In this document: piece after piece, positions 8,998 to 17,431 of the stretch
Layout: each line of letters begins with the position of its first letter
How positions within the stretch are numbered: the first letter of the stretch is position 1
NCBI RefSeq assembly: GCF_021028995.1
Contig: NZ_JAJJZG010000010.1
Coordinates: 48,209-112,208, forward strand
Source of the DNA: Halobacterium sp. KA-4
GTDB lineage: Archaea; Halobacteriota; Halobacteria; Halobacteriales; Halobacteriaceae
Direction of reading: 5' to 3'
Length of the DNA: 64,000 bases
The notes under the pieces: model-generated
What the model saw: the letters and a program-made list of their open reading frames with translations, nothing else
Databases searched by the model: none
What the model was told of the DNA's origin: nothing
Program-made: the position numbers and the translations under genes

Positions 8998-9183
8998 ATG
9001 GACGACGCGCAAATGATGCCCATCGAAGCCACCACTGTTACGATCGATGAGGGCCAACAGCCAATACCTAATGCGGCCCAGCATATCGGAATACAATCAG
9101 CGAGCAATCCCGGACGGATCGCGAACTGGATGGCAGCGAGCAGTCTAGCGGCGATTGATTCACCAAAAGAGATTGAACGATGA
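8998..9183 (+). CDS. Small hypothetical protein, ATGA-coupled to arlD/E-like gene
   Basis: This 61-codon frame is preceded by a purine-rich GAGGAG about 6 nt before its ATG, and its TGA overlaps the ATG of the next gene (ATGA at 9180-9183), the normal arrangement for translational coupling. No domain is recognised. The C-terminal half (NPGRIANWMAASSLAAIDSP) looks helical. The coupling and direction support a real small arl-operon gene, but codon bias is ordinary and no homologue is recognised. Confidence 0.4.
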   Translation: MDDAQMMPIEATTVTIDEGQQPIPNAAQHIGIQSASNPGRIANWMAASSLAAIDSPKEIER

Positions 9184-9650
9184 CTTTGAACCCACGCGAC
9201 TACGATCCCGAGGAATTGCGTACTGCCGCCAGACAGAGTGACGGTCAAAACATCCGCGAGCTGAAAGAGCGCCTCACCGAGCACGAGCAAGCAGCTGACG
9301 AATCGATCCGATCGAGCCAGCTCAAACAGCTGTTGTTCATGCACTCGAGTGCAAGCGAGCAGAATCTCCAGCGGCCGTATCTGGAAACAATGCCGGGGAA
9401 GTATGCTGCCGAGATTACGTTATTCGAGTGGTTAGAGTTCCTCCTGGAGCGAGGTGGCGTGAAGCGGTCGTTGGACGCGATCGACTACTATGCATCTATC
9501 GGGTGGGTCGGTGATGATGCGGCTGAGGAGCTTCGTGATCATGTCCGCGGGTTCGCGGGTCCAGCCGACGAAGACGCACACTCGGACTTTGAAATGACTG
9601 ACCACGTGCTAAGTCTCGTGTTCATCGCGCGCTTAGCGTCAATGGAATAA
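9180..9650 (+). CDS. ArlD/ArlE-domain archaellum motor protein
   Basis: The protein has 156 residues. The N-terminal ~60 residues are charged and helical. The C-terminal half holds the FlaD/FlaE domain (PYLETMPGKYAAEITLFEWLEFLLERGG followed by AIDYYASIGWVG), which also ends the ArlCE protein encoded next. Such soluble ArlC/D/E proteins form the cytoplasmic ring around the motor and link it to CheF and CheY. It is the short stand-alone form. The following gene begins 161 nt later with its own promoter. It could be named arlD or arlE by different schemes, so no symbol is given. Confidence 0.82.
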   Translation: MTLNPRDYDPEELRTAARQSDGQNIRELKERLTEHEQAADESIRSSQLKQLLFMHSSASEQNLQRPYLETMPGKYAAEITLFEWLEFLLERGGVKRSLDAIDYYASIGWVGDDAAEELRDHVRGFAGPADEDAHSDFEMTDHVLSLVFIARLASME

Positions 9651-9745
9651 CATTTTATTGGCCAGGTAACAAATATTCTGTAATGATCGTCTGTACACGC
9701 CTGTACCCTCTGATCTCGGCGCATCGCCGAAAATTGGAGTCCATT

Positions 9746-9785
9746 CCCAATTCATCTGTTTGAGAATTGGGGAGAACATTAATTA
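9746..9785 (+). promoter_or_regulatory. Inverted repeat plus TATA box before arlCE
   Basis: CCCAATTC (9746-9753) and GAATTGGG (9764-9771) form a perfect 8-bp inverted repeat with a 10-nt loop. It is followed directly by a TATA-like ATTAATTA (9778-9785) about 30 nt upstream of the ATG at 9812. The repeat is either an operator abutting the promoter of the main arl operon or a hairpin ending the upstream transcript. Confidence 0.5.
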
Positions 9786-9811
9786 CGTGCGGAGCACCTG
9801 TATCACTCCGA

Positions 9812-11161
9812 ATGAAGTTTATCCACCTCACCCCGACTGCAATCGTCTTCGTGCAGCTCGGGGCACTGGCCGTCGGGATGGCCAGTTGGCTCGACGACGA
9901 TGAGGAGGAGTCGGGGGACTCCGGTGGTGACGATGAGTTCGACGTCAACGACGGGGAATTTGACGACGACTTCGACGACGACTTCGGATCATTCGATGAC
10001 ATGGACGGCGAGGACGGTAGTGCAGGTGCCCAAGACACGTCCGTCAACGAACTCGAGCATCGTATTGAGGAGCTTGAAACCGAGGTGTCGAACGTTGCGT
10101 CGAAGGCCAACACCGTCCGTAGCGAGAACGAACAGATTAGCGAGAGCGTCGAAGACGTCGAGGAGAACGTCCGGAAGCTCCTGGAGATCTATGAGATGGT
10201 GACTCGTGGCGTCAACCCATTTGTTGACGACGTGAATGCTGACGCGGTCGGTGGTGGAGGCGACGAGAGCTTCGGGCTGTTCGACGACGAAGATGGCGAC
10301 GACGACGCTACCGATGACGATCTTGATCCCGATATCGCAGATGCAGACGCAGACGACTTCTTTGAAGACAATACCCTCGACGAAGGCGGGGAAACCGACG
10401 ATCTTGACGACTTCGACGAGGACGACGAGACGGACGGCTTCGGGTTTGACGATGAAGACGGCGCCGAAGACGAGGCGTTTGGCGAGCTGGCCGAGGAAGA
10501 CGAGGACGCGAACGACGATGGGACGTCCTTCGAGGATCTCAAATCAGAGTACGACTCCGGCGACGCCGGTTGGGCCGACGAGGATGACGTATCCCTTGAA
10601 GAGAACGCCGAGGATGTAGAGACAGGAGATGGCGACGATACTAACCTTGGATTCGACGAGTCCGATCTCGAAGCCGAGGCCGACGATGCAGCCGCGGATA
10701 CAGAGGCGGCTGAGGCTGGCTTCGAGTTTGAGGACGGCGACGAGTCTACGAATGTCGATGAGACGACGGGGTCGTCGACGGCGCCAGGCCTTGGTTTTGC
10801 ATCCGGCGGGGATGAGCCCCATCTTGCGGAACCCCCAACCGGATACCTCGCGGATGTCGTCGCTCTGGAATGGCTGGATTACCTGCTCTCGGAGTTTGGG
10901 CCGAAGAACACGGTTCGCACGCTGAACTACTACGAGCGCATCGGCTGGATTGGCGAGCCGGTGCGCGACCACTTGTTTGACTATCTCGAAGGACTGACGG
11001 ATTCAGATTATCTCTATCGCGAGGAGTACGGGACGACTGAATTAACGATGGACGACCACCTTGAGAGCCTCGATTATATCGACGAACTGGCCAGCGAAAA
11101 CATCGAGCGCGCCATCGTCGACCGCTTCGAGGACCTCCACAGGAATGGGATTCAGCGTTAG
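9812..11161 (+). CDS. arlCE: ArlCE fusion, archaellum motor ring protein
   Basis: The protein has about 449 residues. A coiled-coil ArlC part (about residues 70-130, with ELEHRIEELETEVSNV) is followed by a very acidic Asp/Glu linker of about 190 residues, then the ArlD/E domain (PPTGYLADVVALEWLDYLL and LNYYERIGWIG). This is the haloarchaeal FlaC-FlaE fusion that forms the cytoplasmic motor ring. The start at 9812 is chosen from the TATA box 30 nt upstream. It adds a hydrophobic N-terminus (about residues 1-24) that a start at 9878 (M-ASWLDDDEE) would lack. arlF overlaps its 3' end by 17 nt. Confidence 0.85.
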   Translation: MKFIHLTPTAIVFVQLGALAVGMASWLDDDEEESGDSGGDDEFDVNDGEFDDDFDDDFGSFDDMDGEDGSAGAQDTSVNELEHRIEELETEVSNVASKANTVRSENEQISESVEDVEENVRKLLEIYEMVTRGVNPFVDDVNADAVGGGGDESFGLFDDEDGDDDATDDDLDPDIADADADDFFEDNTLDEGGETDDLDDFDEDDETDGFGFDDEDGAEDEAFGELAEEDEDANDDGTSFEDLKSEYDSGDAGWADEDDVSLEENAEDVETGDGDDTNLGFDESDLEAEADDAAADTEAAEAGFEFEDGDESTNVDETTGSSTAPGLGFASGGDEPHLAEPPTGYLADVVALEWLDYLLSEFGPKNTVRTLNYYERIGWIGEPVRDHLFDYLEGLTDSDYLYREEYGTTELTMDDHLESLDYIDELASENIERAIVDRFEDLHRNGIQR

Positions 11162-11591
11162 TGGCTCCGCGGCAATCTTGTTTATTGCCGCGTTCGTGAG
11201 TGTCGGCCTTCTCTACTCGGCCGCGTACAACGGATATGAGCGTGTTCAAGATGCTGAAAATAACTACGATGACCGAATACTCGACCAGCGCAATACTGCC
11301 GTGAACATCACCAATGCGACGTACAACGCCAGCGGAAACGAGACGGTGACCGTGAACGTGACAAATGAAGGGTCGACGACGCTGTCCGTGAACGAGACCG
11401 ACTTGTTGATCGACGGCGAATTCGAATCGCGGGACAACTACGTCGACTGGAATATTGACGGAGAGACGGACACGTCGCTGTGGCTGCCCGGTGAGACATA
11501 CAACATTACGGTTGACGCCGGCCAGCCCAAGCGCGTGAAAATCGTCACAGCTCCCGGCGTTACGGAGACCGCGACTATGGAGGGGAGCTAA
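11145..11591 (+). CDS. arlF: Archaellum stator protein ArlF
   Basis: The protein has 148 residues from the ATG at 11145 (M-GFSVSGSAAILFIAAFVSVG). An archaellin-like N-terminal membrane helix is followed by a beta-sandwich extracytoplasmic domain rich in N-x-T/S sequons (NITNATYNASGNET and others). ArlF binds the S-layer and, with ArlG, anchors the motor in the cell envelope. It overlaps arlCE by 17 nt, and its stop codon directly abuts the arlG start, so the genes are translated together. Length and topology match the family. Confidence 0.9.
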   Translation: MGFSVSGSAAILFIAAFVSVGLLYSAAYNGYERVQDAENNYDDRILDQRNTAVNITNATYNASGNETVTVNVTNEGSTTLSVNETDLLIDGEFESRDNYVDWNIDGETDTSLWLPGETYNITVDAGQPKRVKIVTAPGVTETATMEGS

Positions 11592-12038
11592 ATGGCGAGT
11601 GTTTCCTCGTCGACGCTCATTATCTTCATCGCGAGCATACTCGTTGCAGCATCAGTTGCGGGGACGATGACAAACGGTGTACAGCAGTTAAGCGGCGCGC
11701 TCGCCGACCGAAGCGTCGACGTAAGTCATGAAATCCGAACTGATGTCGAAATTATCAGCGATCCTGGGTCGCCATCATCGATTTATGCCAACGGGACCAT
11801 TACGTTACTTGTGAAGAACACGGGGTCGCAGACGTTAGCGGCAAGCCCGAAGACGTTCGACGTCCTCGTTGACGGGCAGTACGAGGTGCCGTCAAATGTC
11901 ACTGTCATTGATGGCGGCCAGTGGCACAAGGGGGACGTGACGCGTGTGACACTACAGAGAGACTTGCCTGATGGCGACCACCGGATCGTGGTGACGGTTG
12001 GCGGCGATGAGGAGGTCTTGGAGTTCCATATATCATGA
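11592..12038 (+). CDS. arlG: Archaellum stator protein ArlG
   Basis: The protein has 148 residues: a single N-terminal membrane helix (SSSTLIIFIASILVAASVAGT) and an extracytoplasmic beta domain with N-glycosylation sequons. ArlG forms a filament capped by ArlF that connects the motor to the S-layer. The ATG follows the arlF stop with no gap, and the 3' end overlaps arlH by 4 nt (ATGA). The order F-G-H-I-J is the standard euryarchaeal arl operon. Confidence 0.9.
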   Translation: MASVSSSTLIIFIASILVAASVAGTMTNGVQQLSGALADRSVDVSHEIRTDVEIISDPGSPSSIYANGTITLLVKNTGSQTLAASPKTFDVLVDGQYEVPSNVTVIDGGQWHKGDVTRVTLQRDLPDGDHRIVVTVGGDEEVLEFHIS

Positions 12039-12796
12039 GTACGCGAAGCCTCTACTCGCTTGGGTTGGACGAGCACGACCGGTTGAATAACGAGCTCGGT
12101 GGGGGGATTCCTGGTGGGAGTATCGTCCTCATTGAGGGTGACTATGGCGCTGGGAAGTCGGTGATGAGCCAGCGGATCACGTACGGGCTCTGTGAGGAGG
12201 ATCACTCGGTAACGCTGGTTTCCACGGAGTTGTCGGTTCGGGGGTTTATTGATCAGATGCATTCGCTGAGCTACGATATTGAGGATCACCTCTTGAATGA
12301 GAATTTGTTGTTCTTCCACGCGGATGTTGACTCTGGGGGGAGCTCACTCCGTGGTGGCTCCGAGGATGAAGGCGACCGGAGGCAGTTGTTGAAACGCCTG
12401 ATGGAAGCCAATAAGATGTGGGAAGCCGATGTTGTCGTTATCGATACGTTCGATGCTATCCTTCGGAACGATCCGAAGTTTGAGGCGCTCATCCGGCAAA
12501 ACGACGAGCGACAGGCGGCTCTCGAAATCATTTCGTTTTTCAGGGACCTCATCTCGAAAGGAAAGGTCATTGTTTTGACTGTGGACCCCAGTACGGTAGA
12601 TGAGGAAGCGATCGGCCCGTTCCGCTCCATCGCTGACGTGTATTTCGAATTACAGATGGCGGAAGTGGGCAACGACGTCCGCCGTTCGATCGCGGTACGG
12701 CGGTTCGCCGGCATGGGCGAACAGGTCGGTGACACGATCGGCTATTCGGTCCGGTCAGGAACCGGCATCGTCATTGAGAGTCGGAGCGTAGCGTAA
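12035..12796 (+). CDS. arlH: Archaellum KaiC-like ATPase ArlH
   Basis: The protein has 253 residues with a RecA/KaiC-like fold. Walker A is GDYGAGKS (about residues 36-43) and the Walker B-like strand is DVVVIDTFDA (about residues 136-145). ArlH binds ATP and docks on ArlI inside the ArlC/D/E ring to regulate assembly and rotation. The start overlaps the arlG stop in ATGA. The last arginine-rich strands match the family, and nothing appears missing. Confidence 0.93.
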   Translation: MSTRSLYSLGLDEHDRLNNELGGGIPGGSIVLIEGDYGAGKSVMSQRITYGLCEEDHSVTLVSTELSVRGFIDQMHSLSYDIEDHLLNENLLFFHADVDSGGSSLRGGSEDEGDRRQLLKRLMEANKMWEADVVVIDTFDAILRNDPKFEALIRQNDERQAALEIISFFRDLISKGKVIVLTVDPSTVDEEAIGPFRSIADVYFELQMAEVGNDVRRSIAVRRFAGMGEQVGDTIGYSVRSGTGIVIESRSVA

Positions 12797-12811
12797 GCAG
12801 AACTATCCACT

Positions 12812-14701
12812 ATGGCAGACCACGGGAGTCGACAGATCGGGCAGGAACTTCGGGAGACAGCGAGTCAAAACGCCCATCTGCGTGAATACCTTCAGCGGTT
12901 CAAACAGTTCACGGGAGAGTTCCCGAAATTCATCGATGAACCCGACGACGAGTGGGAGGCGGACAAGCCGAATGTCCTCTATCCTGTCGGCGGCCCGATT
13001 TACTGCCATGTGTACGGTGATCTCGGGAAGGACACGAAGTACTATACCGTTGAGCCGGAGCTCTCCGGCCCCGAATCAGCCGTGTTCAGTCAGGTCCGGG
13101 AGCGCATCCTTGAGAAGTCCGTGAACAAGCCCGCGCCCGAACAGGAGGCCGAATACGACGACCGTATTGAGGAACTCTTGGACGAGACGGTTCGCATCAA
13201 CGACGATGAGGACGGTGGTGTGTTCCAGCGAGTGCGGTCGCTCCCGAACAACCTTGGAGCGCTGGTCCGGAACTTCGGTGCGTCGGATGTTGCCAATCAG
13301 ATGGTCAGTGATGAGCGCGGCCAAATGTCGATGGACTCCGGGGATCTGTCCGGCAAGCAAGTGAAAGCAGGAGCGCGCCGGGTCGCAACCGCGCCCAAAC
13401 AAGCTGCCCGGCAGTTCCGGGCGGCGGTGCCACTCGTCCGAGACGCACTGGGGGAAGCGTTTGGCTTGGGCCGCATCCCCGTGACGCAATCAACCTACGA
13501 GAATATTCGCTATCAGCTGAACCGCGACATCGTCGGATTCGGCCCGCTGGAACCCGTGATGCGTGATCCATACAACGAGGACATTCACGTGATCGGGCCG
13601 AGTCACTGCTACGTCGACCACGGCACGTTCGGGATGCTGGAGACCACAGTTGACTTCGGGTCGTCAGAGCAGTTCGACAGCTGGCTGCGGAATATGGGTG
13701 AACGCATCGGTGACCCGGTGTCGGACGCCGATCCGATTGTGGACTCGACGCTCCCGGACGGGTCCCGTGTGAATATAATTTATAGCGATGATGTCTCCCT
13801 GAAGGGGCCGTCGTTGACGATTCGTCAAGGTGATGAGGTTCCGCTGTCGGTCGGCCAGATTACGGACTGGGGGACGCTCTCGCCGGAGCTGGCGGCGTAT
13901 CTCTGGCTGTGTCTCGAGAACGAGCAGACGGTGTTCGTCGTCGGGGAGACGGCGTCCGGGAAGACTACGACCCTGAACGCCATCATGTCGTTCATTCCAC
14001 GGGATTCCAAGATTTATACTGCGGAGGACACTGCCGAGGTGCTGCCGCCCCACGACACGTGGCAGCAACTTCTCACTCGGGAGGGCCAGGGCGAGAATTC
14101 CGCGGACGTGGACATGTTCGATTTGGTCGCGGCCGCATTGCGTTCGCGTCCCGACTACATCATCGTCGGTGAGGTGCGCGGCGAGGAGGGTCGGATGGCG
14201 TTCCAGGCGGCCCAGACCGGCCATCCCGTGATGTTGACGTTCCACGCAAGCGACATCGTGTCGATGATTCAACGCTTCACGGGTGATCCCATCAACGTTC
14301 CGGAGACGTTCATGGATAACGCTGACGTCGCCCTATTCCAGAATCGCGTCAAGCAGGGTGATGACGTCCTGCGTCGGGTTACGTCGGTCCAGGAGATTGA
14401 GGGGTACTCCAAGGAGATGGGTGGGGTTGTCACCCGGCAGGCGTTCTACTGGGATCCTGTCGAAGACGAGATTGTCTTTCAGGGGCGGAACAACTCCTAC
14501 GTGCTCGAAGAACAGATTGCGACCCTGCTAGGGTATTCTGACACGCGCGAGATCTACGAGGAGTTGGACTTCCGCGCAGACATTATGGAACGCATCATTC
14601 AGGAGGACTTGACGGGGTATCACGAGTTCAACGAGACGATTGAGGCGTTCCAGCGCGACGGGATCGAAGGCTTGCCATTCACCATCTCGCGCGGGTTCTA
14701 G
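12812..14701 (+). CDS. arlI: Archaellum motor ATPase ArlI
   Basis: The 629-residue type II/IV secretion ATPase starts 15 nt after arlH. The N-terminal ~200 residues are family-specific and helical. The central domain contains RQGDEVPLSVGQI, Walker A VVGETASGKTTT (about residues 375-386), an Asp box (TAEDTAEV), Walker B (PDYIIVGEVRG) and a His box (GHPVMLTFHA). Hexameric ArlI powers both filament assembly and rotation at the membrane with ArlJ. It is somewhat longer than the crenarchaeal enzyme because of a haloarchaeal N-terminal extension and acidic insertions. Confidence 0.95.
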   Translation: MADHGSRQIGQELRETASQNAHLREYLQRFKQFTGEFPKFIDEPDDEWEADKPNVLYPVGGPIYCHVYGDLGKDTKYYTVEPELSGPESAVFSQVRERILEKSVNKPAPEQEAEYDDRIEELLDETVRINDDEDGGVFQRVRSLPNNLGALVRNFGASDVANQMVSDERGQMSMDSGDLSGKQVKAGARRVATAPKQAARQFRAAVPLVRDALGEAFGLGRIPVTQSTYENIRYQLNRDIVGFGPLEPVMRDPYNEDIHVIGPSHCYVDHGTFGMLETTVDFGSSEQFDSWLRNMGERIGDPVSDADPIVDSTLPDGSRVNIIYSDDVSLKGPSLTIRQGDEVPLSVGQITDWGTLSPELAAYLWLCLENEQTVFVVGETASGKTTTLNAIMSFIPRDSKIYTAEDTAEVLPPHDTWQQLLTREGQGENSADVDMFDLVAAALRSRPDYIIVGEVRGEEGRMAFQAAQTGHPVMLTFHASDIVSMIQRFTGDPINVPETFMDNADVALFQNRVKQGDDVLRRVTSVQEIEGYSKEMGGVVTRQAFYWDPVEDEIVFQGRNNSYVLEEQIATLLGYSDTREIYEELDFRADIMERIIQEDLTGYHEFNETIEAFQRDGIEGLPFTISRGF

Positions 14702-14702
14702 T

Positions 14703-16442
14703 ATGGTGGCTGAGGACGTCGACGCCGAGCCAACTGGCACGCTGGAAAACATCGAACTCGGTGACCTCATCGCGTCCGTCGTTGAGTCGTACCGGCAGAT
14801 GCCGATGCCGGCGTACACGTACGCCCTCCTTGTTGTAGTGCCGTCGATCGTGTTCCTGTTCGCGTCTGTCGCTACATTCTTGTTTCTGGACTTGCCGCTG
14901 TTCGTCGCTGTTCCGGTCCCGATGCTTGGTGCGCTCGTGCTTGTCGCCGCAATTCTATACCCGAAGATTAAGCGCGATCAGCGGAAGACGCAGATGGAAA
15001 ACCAGTTCCACCTGTTCGTCACGCATATGACGATCCTATCGACGACGAACATCGACCGTGTGGAGGTATTTCGACGCATTGGGAACGAACATGAATATGG
15101 TCCGCTTGCGGAGGAATCACGGCGTATCGTCCAGTTAATCGACGCGTGGAATCAGAGCCTTGACGACGCCTGTCGGATGCGAGCGAACAAAGTACCAAGC
15201 AATCTTGTCGCAGACTTTCTGGATCGGCTGGCGTACACCATCAACTCTGGGGAGAGTTTGGAGTCGTATCTAACCTCCGAGCAGGACTCAATCATCCGGA
15301 ACTACGTAACGGTCTATCAGGGACAACTGGAAAATCTTCAGGTGATGAAAGATCTCTATCTTTCGATGGTGCTGTCGGTGACGTTTGCGCTCGTCTTCGC
15401 GACTGTCCTGCCTATCCTCTCGGGGACAAATCCAACATTAACGGTGTCCTCCGTTGTCGTGCTTTACACGTTCATCCAAATCGGGTTCGTGTACGCCATC
15501 TACACGGTATCACCCAGTGATCCACTGTGGTATTTCCCAGAGAACCGGACGACATCCACGGAATGGCGGCTGCGGATCGCCACTACGGTTGGGATTGGGC
15601 TCTCGCTGGTCCTCGTTGCTGGTGAATTAGTTGTCTTTCTCGGTTGGACGAGCATCGCGCCCCGGAGCATCCCACTCCCGCTGTACGCCGCCATCCCGAC
15701 AACGCCGTTGGTCATTCCGGGTCTCGTAGCGCGTGCTGAGGAAGAACGTGTGAAAGACCGCGACGACGCGTTCACAAATTTCATTCGCGCGCTTGGCGCC
15801 AGCGAAACCGCTCGCCAGACAACAACAACGCGAGTCCTGGAGACGCTTCGAACCAAGGAGTTCGGCGCGCTTACGGGTCTCGTCGATGATCTCTATAAGC
15901 GACTGAACCTTCGTATTGACGCGTCAAAGGCGTGGCGTCACTTTAGCGCAGACGCACATTCGTACCTGATTCAGAAATTCAGTGAAATGTACCTAATCGG
16001 CCGCCAAATGGGTGGCGACCCGAAACACCTCGGTAACCTCATTTCCGGGAATATGAGTGAAGTCCAGCAACTCCGCCAGCGCCGCAATCAGGCCGCCTCA
16101 ACGATGATTGGTGTGCTGTACGGCATCACCGCAGCAGCAACGTTCGCATTCTTCATCGGACTGGGCATTGTCGACGTGATCTCCGGGCTGGGATTGAGCT
16201 TCTCAAACTCCGCGCTAGATATCGGCAGCATCATCAACACAGCTGTGTACGACATCCAACTCATCGAGTATCTGCTAGTCGTGACGATTCTCATCAACGC
16301 GGTATTGTCGTCGCTCATGATTCGGGTCATCGATGGCGGGCATAAAGTCAACGCCTACCTCCACTTCGTAGTGTTGACGTGGATTTCAGCGATCATCGGG
16401 TCGCTCACACTCTCACTCGTGGAATCACTGCTTACGGTGTGA
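14703..16442 (+). CDS. arlJ: Archaellum platform protein ArlJ
   Basis: The polytopic protein has 579 residues. The ATG at 14703 follows the arlI stop by one base. It has paired membrane helices near residues 40-90, large cytoplasmic loops in two T2SF-like halves, and helix groups at about 215-265, 300-350 and 465-575. The signatures NIDRVEVFRRIG and MGGDPKHLGNLISGN are typical of archaellum or pilus platform proteins. ArlJ is the membrane platform turned by ArlI. It ends the core arl operon; the MinD-like gene follows after 47 nt. Confidence 0.94.
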   Translation: MVAEDVDAEPTGTLENIELGDLIASVVESYRQMPMPAYTYALLVVVPSIVFLFASVATFLFLDLPLFVAVPVPMLGALVLVAAILYPKIKRDQRKTQMENQFHLFVTHMTILSTTNIDRVEVFRRIGNEHEYGPLAEESRRIVQLIDAWNQSLDDACRMRANKVPSNLVADFLDRLAYTINSGESLESYLTSEQDSIIRNYVTVYQGQLENLQVMKDLYLSMVLSVTFALVFATVLPILSGTNPTLTVSSVVVLYTFIQIGFVYAIYTVSPSDPLWYFPENRTTSTEWRLRIATTVGIGLSLVLVAGELVVFLGWTSIAPRSIPLPLYAAIPTTPLVIPGLVARAEEERVKDRDDAFTNFIRALGASETARQTTTTRVLETLRTKEFGALTGLVDDLYKRLNLRIDASKAWRHFSADAHSYLIQKFSEMYLIGRQMGGDPKHLGNLISGNMSEVQQLRQRRNQAASTMIGVLYGITAAATFAFFIGLGIVDVISGLGLSFSNSALDIGSIINTAVYDIQLIEYLLVVTILINAVLSSLMIRVIDGGHKVNAYLHFVVLTWISAIIGSLTLSLVESLLTV

Positions 16443-16489
16443 CCCGGGGGAGCCACACTTATGTATCGGTATCCGCTACCTTTCCCACG

Positions 16490-17431
16490 ATGAACAAGGC
16501 CGGAGGCGACGGATACGTATTCGCCGTCGCTAGCGGGAAGGGTGGCGTCGGGAAGTCGACGACCACAGCAAATCTCGGCGTGGCGCTCGCCGACGACGGG
16601 TTCGACGTCGCCGTGATGGATGTTGACCTCGGCATGGCGAATCTTGCCGGCCTCCTTGGCGTAGATCCGAATGTAACCCTGCATGATGTGCTCGGTGGAG
16701 AGGCGTCGCCCGCCGATGCCACCTATGAGACGAACGGACTCACACTCGTCCCGGGCTCAACTGACTTAGAGCAGTTCGCACGAGCCGACGCCAAATCCCT
16801 CCATCGAGTCGTCGAATACCTCCGTGAACGTCATGACGTGGTGTTGCTCGACGCGGGGGCGGGGCTGAGCTATGATATTGCGATGGCGATGAACGTCGCA
16901 GACGGCGTTCTCCTCGTGACCACTGCTGAATTAGCATCACTGACGGATGCCACGAAGACCGGGAAGCTCGTCGGGAAGCTCGACAAACCAGTCGTGGGGG
17001 CGGTATTCACACGCACCGGCGACGGCAGCTTCGACGACGTTGAAGGGATTGCGACTGCGCTAGGAACAACAGACGCTGTAACCGTCAGTGTGCCCCACGA
17101 CGACGCCGTGAAACTCGCAGTACGAAAGGGCCGGCCGGTCGTCTCGCTGAAACCGGAGAGTCCAGCGGCCCGTGCGTACAAGCGACTCGCCGCGAAACTC
17201 GCAGATAGCATCGGTATTGAGCCCGCCACACCTGAGCCAACTGGGTTTGAGTGGGTTGACCCTGATACCGGAGAGACTGAAGACCCAGCGAAACCAGTTG
17301 ATGACGGCGACGGTCCAGTGTACGAGATCCCGCTTGAAGACCTGATTGAGGAAGCCGGCTTAAACGCAGAAGATGACGCCGCCAAGCGTCGCGTGAAACT
17401 CTACGACCGCGTAAAATCGAAATTCTCGTAA
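16490..17431 (+). CDS. MinD/ParA-family ATPase at end of arl operon
   Basis: The protein has 313 residues from the ATG at 16490 (M-NKAGGDGYVF). It carries a deviant Walker A motif (SGKGGVGKSTTTANLG), a switch region (VMDVDLGMANL) and Walker B (VVLLDAGAGLS), followed by about 60 acidic residues not found in plain MinD. There is no clear C-terminal amphipathic membrane-targeting helix. In Haloferax, MinD-type proteins place archaella and chemosensory arrays at the poles, and Halobacterium has a parA gene at the same spot. A role in positioning the archaellum or chemoreceptors is therefore likely, but inferred from synteny. Confidence 0.85.
   Translation: MNKAGGDGYVFAVASGKGGVGKSTTTANLGVALADDGFDVAVMDVDLGMANLAGLLGVDPNVTLHDVLGGEASPADATYETNGLTLVPGSTDLEQFARADAKSLHRVVEYLRERHDVVLLDAGAGLSYDIAMAMNVADGVLLVTTAELASLTDATKTGKLVGKLDKPVVGAVFTRTGDGSFDDVEGIATALGTTDAVTVSVPHDDAVKLAVRKGRPVVSLKPESPAARAYKRLAAKLADSIGIEPATPEPTGFEWVDPDTGETEDPAKPVDDGDGPVYEIPLEDLIEEAGLNAEDDAAKRRVKLYDRVKSKFS

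Noticed and set aside
8883..9344. Hydrophobic minus-strand frame of 153 codons
   Set aside because: It opposes the ArlD/E-like gene and the small coupled ORF; the hydrophobicity comes from complementing their polar codons.
9767..9811. Upstream start for ArlCE
   Set aside because: It would lie upstream of the TATA box that serves the gene.
10189..10542. Serine-rich minus-strand frame
   Set aside because: It is the complement of the Asp/Glu-rich linker of ArlCE.
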